Source: Cristatella mucedo (Eukaryota > Bryozoa > Phylactolaemata > Cristatellidae). Taken from it: 64,000 bases of DNA. The stretch's first letter is position 1. Each line of letters starts with the position of its first letter. Below are positions 56,616-64,000 of this stretch, piece by piece. Under the pieces are notes generated by a model, which was not told where the DNA came from, made no database searches, and saw only the letters and a list, made by a program, of their open reading frames with translations. The translations under genes and the position numbers were made by a program. The stretch is from positions 986,001 through 1,050,000 of the forward strand of contig WPIO01000018.1 of NCBI GenBank assembly GCA_009760855.2, given 5' to 3'.

Positions 56616-58132
56616 GAGTGGGCAGCCCAGTCGAAACGGCACCGTCGCACCAGGCAGAAGCTCGCAGGATCCCCCTTTGCAGCCGCCCCTGCGACCAGCT
56701 ACGGCTGTTATCGCCTAGACGGGCAGGCAGCCTACTGTGTCAGCTGAATGAGCAGCCGGAACTGAACGCCCACTAATCTGCAGGTCGACGCATGACGCCA
56801 CCGGTTATCGATCAGCTGACTGGTGAGGGGCCAGTCAGCAGGCCGGGCGGGTCCCGGTCTTTGCCGAGCTGCAGCTGCAATGAGCCGGCTAATTTAGCTC
56901 TCAAAAAAGCAAAAGTCGGCCGCTGCTGTGCAGCCGCAGGCAGGTTCAGAGCGCAGCTCGCGCGGTTCAGGACGGGACCTGACGACGAGCAGGTCGCGCA
57001 CGACGGCGGCCGACGAGGCAGATGGCAGGTTCGCCGAAAAAAAAGATCATGCTCGGCAAGCTGACCGTCGATCGATGGCTGAGGGCCGGCAGTGAGGCGA
57101 GGCCAAGGTCGAACCGCCAAGGTCGAACCGAGACCAAAAGACCGCAAAGAAGCTGGATCGGCTTCGCGAAGTCGCATGCACGACCGCTTTGCCTGGCTTG
57201 TCGTCTGGTGACAGCCAGCACCGAGGAGACCATGCCACCCTGTCTGTCCTTGCCATGCACCTTCCACGGCGGCCGTGTCACCAGCGACCTAGCTGCCTGC
57301 CGACGAGCTACTACTAAGCAGCGCTAACCGATACGACTGTTGGACAGGGTAACCAGACTGGTGCTCGCTCGGCGCTTATATAACCAGACAGACATCCAAG
57401 AGTGTGTGAAGTTGTTCAATAGCACTTTCAATGGCGCCGTCATGGCGTCAGCTGCTTCGCTTAGGAGTTGCCTGCCGAGAGAGTTCTCACCGAGCGAGAC
57501 ACGCAGGCAGACACCGACGGTGCATTCAAAGGGGAACCAGCAACGTCACCGACCGGCAGCCACCATATTCGGCCTATCGAGCCCTTTTCCTCATGCCTGC
57601 CTGCCAGCCAGTTTGCCTGCCTCCCCGTCCCCATCCTGCGAACCTCTTCCTGCGGGGCTTTTGTTCGCTAATTGATATCGAACTTCGCGGCTGCAGGATC
57701 CGAGGTGCAGCAAGCAAGCCGGCTCTAGACAGGGGCGAGTCCAAGTCGACAAAGAGAGGCCTGATCTCTAGTGGCAGACGCCCGTGCTGGGAATTAGGTG
57801 CGTGGGAAGCGCCCGGATATGGTCGAAAGCAGCAGCCCCCAGACGTGGCTGTACCGTCAGAGGCTGGTCGACAGGCTCTCTTCAGTTTCACTTGAATTCT
57901 CCATTTGAGATGTGGGGTACACAGCCCGACGGATTGGCGGTCAGGCGGACGCAGCTGCCAGCTCCATCGGAGAAAGCATAAGAGTGGAGAGCTGTGCAGG
58001 TGGGAGGAAAGTTATGGGTGAAGGCTCGAGCTAAAAGGAGAACGTGGGCTTTGCGAATCGCCGCCACCCACCGCGAAGATGACCTGCAGCTACTGCAGCA
58101 GTCGACCTGCAGCTGCTGCAGCCTGGACTTAC

Positions 58133-58375
58133 CAGGCGACAGGCCGGCGGCGGCATGCAGACATCCCTGGAGCTGAGACACGACGTGATCGATCATCAGC
58201 GCTTGAGGCATCTGCGAGCACGCCGATGGAGTGTGCGGTCGTAGCGACGCTGTGTGGTCCGAATACAGGACCTTGACCCCTCCGCGATCGCCGACCGTGT
58301 AGGAGACCTCTCCGGGGTCTATCCAGAGCATGAGCTCGTCCGGTAGGCAGCTCTTCACTTCGTCGACGTCCAGAC
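58133..58375 (-). CDS. TOB: TOB/BTG protein, middle coding exon with APRO box B (residues 81-161)
   Basis: The acceptor CTCTTGTAG ends at 58376. The exon starts GT, completing the Gly codon split after the upstream exon. The protein reads GLDVDEVKSCLPDELMLWID, then PGEVSYTVGDRGGVKVLYSD. This is APRO box B with the Trp (W98) and IDPGEVSY core used by TOB/BTG proteins to bind the CAF1 (CNOT7/8) deadenylase. The exon continues through ~40 residues with no domain (QMPQALMIDHVVSQLQ) and ends SP before a consensus donor CTG|GTAAGT at 58133/58132. Phase is 1 at the end and fits the exon at 52754. Confidence 0.93.
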
Positions 58376-58729
58376 CTACAAGAGCAGTAGCTGCGAGATT
58401 GCGATCCGCCAGCTAGATCGCGATCCGCCTACCACTTGCGAGACGATGAAACAACAAGCTTAATGAAGGAGCCCGGCTTAGGCTAACACTCACTGGACAG
58501 CCCAAGGATTTAGCTCGATTTCCATCCGGGGCAGCAACTAACCGGATGCAGGCAGCTACAGCTGCAGCTGCTTTGACCAGAGGCAGCAGTGCTAATAGCA
58601 ACGCTGCAGCTGGATGCTTGGTGCACAATTGATGATGCCTCACCTCACACAGACCTGTTTTTAGGAGTCGGACACCTGCTGGCCATCAGCTCTCTCTGAC
58701 TCACAGCCACTCTGTTTCCAGAGCAGTTT

Positions 58730-58731
<2 letters not shown>

Positions 58732-58822
<91 letters not shown>

Positions 58823-59065
58823 CTCTCTCTCTATCTACTCTATCTCCATCTCTCTCCCTCTCTTCCCCTCTCTCTCATCTACTATCTTTCTCTATCTACT
58901 CTCTCTCTCTCCCTCTCCCTCTTCCTCCCTCTCTCCCCCCTCTCTCTCTCTCTCTCTCGCTCTCTCTCTCTCGCTCTCTCTCTCCCCTCTCTCTCTTTCT
59001 CTCTATTTTCTTGCTCTCCCTCTCTTCTCTTTCTTTTCTCTTTTCACTATCATTCACTCTCTCTT
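58732..59065. repeat. (CT)n microsatellite, ~330 bp
   Basis: A pure CT array to ~58816, then CTATCTACTCT variants and further CT-rich sequence to 59065. It lies in TOB intron 1 (GA-rich on the transcribed strand). Confidence 0.95.
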
Positions 59066-59089
59066 CCCCCTGCCCACACGGCCGCACGC

Positions 59090-59260
59090 ACACATACACA
59101 CCTCAACTCATAGAAACATGTTCTCTACCTTTACGACAGACGCGTGCACACACAAACGCGAACGCACGCTCACACGCACACACGTACGCGCTTTCTTGCA
59201 CACACACTTTCATACACACATACACGCGTGCGCTTTCATGCACGCAGACGCACTCTCTCA
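59090..59260. repeat. CA-rich imperfect repeat
   Basis: CACACAT, CACACGCACAC and CGCACGCTCACAC type variants, interrupted throughout. Confidence 0.75.
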
Positions 59261-60724
59261 TTGTTTCCTCCCTTTCTTCCACCACCTCTTCCCATCTCTA
59301 GCACACTGGTGTCCCTCCATCAGAGGAATACCCAGGATCGAAGCAAGGAGAGGGTTGACCTTGCAATCGTATGGTCAGCGAATCGTGTGGAAGGACTGAA
59401 GGGGCTGTCTAAGGTGGCCTGCAGACGGCTTTCGCTTGGCCACCTTGCACCCTGCATCTGCATTTCCTTCCCTCCTTCCATTTCTTGTCACGAACTTCAC
59501 CAAAATCAAGCAAATGTAAACATGTTTTAAGTAGTGATAAAGCTAGCTAGAGTAGAAAAGCGTAAGAGCCGCAGCAGCCGCACTTTTCGCTTAGCAAACG
59601 AACGGCTGCAGCAATGACAAGCAAAGTAAAGGATGGGAAAACAATGAGAGAGAGGTACAGTCGCCGAGAATGCTTTCAGCCATGGTCTCCTCGTCCAATC
59701 ACTGAGAAGGGGAGTACATTCAGCTATACGGTCGTCAGCCGACGACGACAGCGTGTGCTGCATCTTTGCAGGTTCATTGAGGCATCTGGATAGAGTCGCA
59801 CGAGCCCTCACGAGGTCAGAGTTCATACCAGCAAGCTTCCTTACATACCAGCTACCAGGGTAGCTGAGGTGCGCTCGCGTGCATTCGTCGGCTAACACAC
59901 AAACGAGACAAAGGCAAGCACAAAAGCACGGGTGAGGGGGGGGGGCTCGCAGCAATAAAAAAAGAGGTAACGCTAGAAACAAAACAGGCCTTTAGCATTT
60001 TGTGCTACCACTTCATTGTAACGCAATGCCGTTGCCCACAGGCTCAAACATTATCCATCTACTTGTAGCCGATATGCCTGCATATGCGAGCATATTCGCA
60101 AACGTAATACTTTCTCTTCTATGCACACTGTCTCCTTTCCTCTTGCGGGAGGGAAGCTCAGACATTGTACGGATTTGCTTGCACCAAGCACCGCCACGAC
60201 CTACTGTCGTGACCTACGTCTCAACGTCACGACCCGCCTCGTTTCTGCGCTAGTCTCTAGTCTCCCAAATTATTTTGAACATCGGGCCGCACGAGCCAGT
60301 TCGGCTGTACCTTTGTGAGCTTAGGATTGAATTGAATAGCTGAGAACGTGAGAGCTACGTACGTCGCAGCGAACCGCACCCAACGTATGGGAACTTCGCC
60401 CACAGGCCATCAATTTCGCAATCGTACCTTGAGCTACTGCAAGTGTGGAGGCGACAGAACATTTAGCAGCAGCAGCAGCAGCGGCGGCGGCGCCGCAAGC
60501 AGCTGAGAGTAGGCCGACGCAGAGAGGCGAGCTCGCTTTCACATCGCCTAGCAAAGTCGAGAAATGCCGATGACCTCGAACGCCCATCTCGAACCACCCC
60601 ACACTCTCAGTCCCACACTCTCTGTCGCAAACTCTCTGTCGCACCCTCTCTGCGGAGTTAGCGACCGGCCGCTCGCTCAGCCATTAGTTTTTCACTAGCC
60701 CTCGCGACTCTGGGCGTTCAACTC

Positions 60725-60874
60725 CTCTGACCATGCTCTTCGTTTATCATGGGAGCATGCTGCTCCCACTAATCATTCGATCACGCTTCCTTAGCAGCAA
60801 ATGTAAAAGTGCCTAGACAGAGATTGAGTTCTCTGGGTGCTACGACAAATATGTGTTATTATTATTATTATCAG

Positions 60875-60905
<31 letters not shown>
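60725..60905 (+). mobile_element. LINE family B terminal segment
   Basis: ATTCGATCACGCTTCCTTAG, CAGCAAATGTAAAAGTGCC, GAGATTGAGTTCTCTGGGTG, then a long (ATT)n tail to 60900. It is antisense within TOB intron 1. Confidence 0.78.
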
Positions 60906-60907
<2 letters not shown>

Positions 60908-61207
60908 CGTCATCATTGCTGAGTTCAGATTCCTCCAGCGGCACGCTCGCGCTCACCTTACGGCGACTTAATCCAGTCAGCGGCGGCACGACGCACTAGG
61001 CGTGGCGCCGTGCCGCCAGCTACTCTACTGCTCGAATTTTGAAAGCAGAAAAACTCGGCGATGCGGTTTTCGAGGACAGCCAATGCATGCAGGCAGCCAA
61101 TGCAGGGCGGCGGCGACGGCGGCCGCGCCGCAGAGGCAGCGTTAGAAAGAGCGCCGCTTGGACAGCCGGACGTGATGTCGAGCTTGCCGGCGCTAGCGTG
61201 CCGCTGC

Positions 61208-61258
61208 ACGAGCGAGCGAGCGAGCGGGCGGTCGGGCGAGCGAGCGAGCGGGCGAGCG
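61208..61258. repeat. (CGAG)n tetranucleotide repeat next to the TOB splice donor
   Basis: CGAGCGAGCGAGCGAGCGGG and a second similar run, ending 2 bp from the donor GT at 61261-61260 on the intron side. Confidence 0.85.
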
Positions 61259-61261
61259 TAC

Positions 61262-61502
61262 CCGAGTGTCGAGCGGCGTGCAGAATGACGGGGTCGATTT
61301 TCTCGTTCGACACGGCGATGCAGCGATACGCGGCGCCCTTGCTGGGCTTCTCCGGGTACCAGTGACCCTGGAACTTGGACGCGATGCCCTTCTCCACTTC
61401 TTCGGCGAAAGCGTCGACTCGCCGACGCGGCAGCTTGTTGTACAGATGCGACAGCATGAAGCCCACTGCCACGGCTACCTCCGCGTTGACTTCCGGATTC
61501 AT
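61262..61502 (-). CDS. TOB: TOB/BTG anti-proliferative protein, first coding exon with APRO box A (residues 1-80)
   Basis: ATG at 61502, preceded three bases upstream by an acceptor (TTTTCCCCCGACAG ending 61506), so the 5' UTR is split. The protein starts MNPEVNAEVAVAVGFMLSHL, then YNKLPRRRVDAFAEEVEKGI, then KFQGHWYPEKPSKGAAYRC and EKIDPVILHAARHS. This is the N-terminal half of the APRO domain: the YNKLPRRRV and GHWYPEKP box A motifs are nearly invariant in TOB1, TOB2 and insect Tob. TOB proteins restrain proliferation and recruit the CCR4-NOT deadenylase to mRNAs. The exon ends one base into a Gly codon at a weak donor (CTCGG|GTACGC), and the phase matches the next exon exactly. Joined to exons 58375-58133 and 52754-51802 it gives 478 residues, longer than vertebrate TOB (~345) because of low-complexity expansion in the C-terminal half. 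BTG is unlikely because of the long C-terminal region. Confidence 0.93.
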
Positions 61503-61833
61503 GATCTGTCGGGGGAAAACGTAAAGAAGAGTCTCGCACTAAAGGCATTCATTAGGAATGGCAGTCGTCTTGGCGACCGCTGCCCCTGCGCTTTAACGTG
61601 CACACTTGAGCCGCCCTGCGGACGTCAGAGGCGGCGGAAATAAAGAGGAAGCGATCGAGCGAGCGATGAGAAACGACAGTGAGAAGGGGGCAGAAGGAGA
61701 GAAGAAGCAGGAGATAGAGAGAGAGGGGGAAGCGCGCGCCGCGACGGAGGAGCTCTCGCCTCCCCCCCTTACACCGGGAGAGCGGTGCCGGGCGTGCGAG
61801 GGTCGGCTCGACGCCGCGGACGCCGCGCCAATT

Positions 61834-61836
61834 ACC
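61834..61836 (-). other. Candidate donor of the TOB 5' non-coding exon
   Basis: CTGAG|GTAATT on the minus strand, exon ending at 61836, would pair with the acceptor at 61506 in a 330-nt intron. Other donors farther upstream are equally possible. Confidence 0.25.
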
Positions 61837-61883
61837 TCAGCTAAACTGGATTACTCGTGCTGAGGCGGCTGCTGCAGCGCCGT

Positions 61884-61884
<1 letters not shown>

Positions 61885-61918
<34 letters not shown>
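61885..61918. repeat. (GGC)n trinucleotide repeat
   Basis: About 11 GGC units, in the presumed 5' region of TOB. Confidence 0.93.
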
Positions 61919-61919
<1 letters not shown>

Positions 61920-63585
61920 TACCGGTCTGAGCGCTGGTCGCACTCCAAACGCCTGTCTATAAAAAACATGGCCGATCGGAAAAGTGTATTGGCGGCTTCG
62001 ATGGCGGCTGCTGCGGCGGCGGCGTCGTAGCGGCAGTCGTCGAGTCGACGCGCAATGGCGCCGCCGCTTCGCCGCTTCGCCGACGCGAGTCATCGCATCG
62101 CCAAAGCCGCCGCCACATCGCGCCGACGCCGGCCGAGGCTTTCGCTCGTAGCGTCACGCACTCCCGAAAAACGGGGAAGGCGGTTCGGCGCCGACGCGCA
62201 GCATTAAAGAGACTGCGACCGCCAGGGGGCGACTCCGCCGGACAACTCGCGACTGCATGAGCCGAGCTATAAAGATCGCACCAGACGCATCGGCGGCGGC
62301 GGCGACAGCGAAGCGAGAGCGAACCTCGTCGACGCCACCGCCCGCAGCTCCCCGAAGTCGTTTCGCGAAAGCTCTCTCTCGCGCTCGCAAACGGGCTGCG
62401 GCCTTACGTCGACCGCCGCGCGCGCGACGATCGACTCCTGGGCGTGCGCTCAATAGGCGCCGTCGAGCGATCGCCGTCTGCCGAAAGGTAGCCCGGATGG
62501 ACAGCAGCGGCGGAGTCAGCCAAATCGCAGGCGCCTTTTTACAGACTCGCGCGCGCGATGAGCGAGACGCACGCTGCGTCCGCCGCCGCCGCCGCCCGAG
62601 CTGCTCTCGCTACCAGTCATCGGAGCGCGGGGACGCGGGGAGGGCGTTCCGTTTTCTGGTCGACCTCAGGCCAAGGTCTACGTCGGCATGCCGACGCCAC
62701 CACTCGCCCGACGCCGCGGAGGCGGCAGCGGACCGCCCGTACCGTAGGGCTCTATAGAGTGGCAGCGTGCCACACGAGAGCGGCTGCGGAATGGTGCCTA
62801 GATGGGAATGATGGGGGGGGGGAGCGAGAATATGAGAGGCGAGGCCCGCCTTCTCAGCAGCGATGCCAGGGGCGGCGGCAGCAGCCGCGCTAGCGGCAGC
62901 GGCTGCGAGGCGGCGGCTTCGGTCGATGGCTCCTTTCTCTATCGATTTCTCACGATCGTCTGCCTACCTACCTGATGGGGCGCAGACCGTCTGACCCGGC
63001 TTTCGTTATGCAAAAGTCCGCCGCCGGCGTCCTCTCCCGCTATCTCTCGCCTTAAGCTTGCGCCCCGGCGCGCCGCCGCCGCCGCCGGCCGCCGCACGCC
63101 GGCGTCTACACTATCCGCACTGCGGCGCGATGCGGCATCCGCCGGGCGGCGGAGCGAGCGAGCCATTTTCATTTCGGCGGAATCGTTTCCCCCTCTCGCG
63201 GCTGCGCGCACCGAGTTGCATTTCGCGGCAGCCGCAGCCTTTCTGTCGCGCAGCCGCCGCCGTTGCCGCCGCCGCCGCCGACAGCCGCCGTTGCCGCCGC
63301 GCGCTGCAGGAAATGCCGCCGAGAGGAAAGACTCGCCGTTCGGCGCCGCGCGCGCCGGATGGCGCCGCCGCCCGCCGCGCCGGATGCGATGCCGAACCGC
63401 ACTGGGACGCCGCACGCTGCACGACGACTGCCTATCGGGCGGAATCGACAAGCGGCGCGGCAGCATCGCGCGCGTCGTCGCATATCGACCGATGACGCGA
63501 AGGACGGGCGGGCGATGGCCAGGTTTCTGCTCGCCCCCATCTTATCGCCACGCAGCCGCGGCAGGGCTAGCTGCGTCAGATCCGA

Positions 63586-63610
63586 AGGAGGAGGAGGAGG
63601 AGCAGCAGCA

Positions 63611-63650
<40 letters not shown>
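63586..63650. repeat. (GGA)n(GCA)n(GGC)n compound repeat
   Basis: GGAGGAGGAGGAGG, then GCAGCAGCAGC, then about 13 GGC units. Confidence 0.93.
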
Positions 63651-64000
63651 GCCGCGCCCGCATTTCTGCTGGCGAGCGGAGGGTGAGCGAGGGCGGCGGT
63701 AGCGGCGAGGGCGGTAGCTACGCCTGAAAACAGCTGCGGACGGCATTGCGCGGTCGACACCCGAACGCCCTTGCGGGACCAGCAGACATCATTGCCGCAC
63801 TTCACGCCACAGCCGCCAGCGCATCCCAGTGAGCGCTGCAAACGTACTCGCATCGCCGCCGGCCCGGCCCGCCACGCTCCGCTCCGCCCCCGGCCGATCT
63901 CGCCGATAGCCCGTTTTTGCATGACGCCCAAGGCTTTGTAGGCATGGCGAAGCGAGGCCCGCCGACGCGGCTTGAGGTGGCAGCAGAGGGCGTGGCGATG

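Larger units (their letters stand above)
52755..58132 (-). other. TOB intron 2
   Basis: A 5378-nt intron from donor GTAAGT (58132) to acceptor TAG (52755). It is mixed-composition: GC-rich at 52755-53800 and 55000-55700, with two LINE B ends (54.3, 54.6-54.8 kb) and a (GACAGA)n array. Open frames inside (e.g. 55316-55675 plus, 57340-57895 plus) show no domain. Confidence 0.75.
58376..61261 (-). other. TOB intron 1 of the coding region
   Basis: 2886 nt, from donor GTACGC at 61261 to acceptor TTGTAG at 58376. It contains the long (CT)n tract, a CA-rich tract, a LINE B end and a CGAG repeat next to the donor. No other coding segment was recognised in it. Confidence 0.8.
61640..64000. promoter_or_regulatory. 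CpG-rich block upstream of TOB, probable promoter region
   Basis: High GC and CpG from ~61720 to the window end, with (GCC/GGC)n tracts and open frames on all six frames. It lies directly upstream of the TOB coding start. No coding domain was recognised in any frame. The transcription start cannot be placed from sequence alone. Confidence 0.45.

Noticed and set aside
61020-61261. Continuation of the APRO open frame past HAARHSG
   Set aside because: The (CGAG)n-encoded RSLA repeats are intron. The family sequence continues at 58375 after a GT donor.

Overview
This window is nuclear genomic DNA of an animal, almost certainly an invertebrate bilaterian. It contains spliced genes with GT/AG introns, many decayed L2/CR1-clade LINE copies, tRNA-derived SINEs, a hAT-type MITE, long microsatellites and CpG-rich blocks. 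There are no operons, Shine-Dalgarno sites, rRNA genes, CRISPR arrays or phage genes. I cannot name the species. The TOB and PTB-domain proteins are divergent from the vertebrate forms, which fits an invertebrate, but that is inference.

Two host genes are recognisable. (1) At 2.07-3.72 kb on the plus strand is a coding exon for a membrane-anchored adaptor of the FRS2/DOK type: an N-myristoylation signal followed by an IRS-type PTB domain and a long Ser/Ala-rich tail. (2) On the minus strand, from 61.5 kb down to 51.8 kb, lies a complete coding region for a TOB/BTG (APRO) anti-proliferative protein. It has three coding exons (61502-61262, 58375-58133, 52754-51802) whose splice phases match exactly and give a 478-residue protein. 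An acceptor three bases before the ATG implies a non-coding 5' exon, probably in the CpG-rich block at 61.6-64 kb. A candidate poly(A) signal at 50.25 kb would give a roughly 1.55 kb 3' UTR containing two strong GC hairpins, one of them a perfect 40-bp palindrome.

Most of 1-50 kb is a transposon graveyard. LINE family A (178-1570, 11440-14410 interrupted, 25185-26025, 33944-34212) and LINE family B (about twenty copies) are both L2/CR1-like, with RT plus C-terminal domain. Family B ends in a GCGCC/GGCGC stem-loop followed by (ATT)n. The best B copy (11706-13112) has an intact 387-codon RT reading frame and is inserted inside an A element. Two tRNA-headed SINE families occur. SINE-1 has its own tail ending in a TTTATT repeat. 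SINE-2 carries a tail matching the 3' stem-loop of LINE B, the expected signature of a SINE mobilised by that LINE. A 182-bp hAT MITE resembling the horizontally transferred SPIN group sits at 16.19-16.37 kb.

The right-hand third (45-64 kb) is GC-rich, and long open frames there on all six frames are mostly compositional. It holds a 2-kb CpG-rich block at 45.6-47.6 kb, long GA/CT microsatellites and the TOB gene. The intervals 14.4-18.5, 19.6-25.2, 27.4-33.9, 34.6-39.8 and 40.2-41.9 kb contain no host coding sequence I can recognise.
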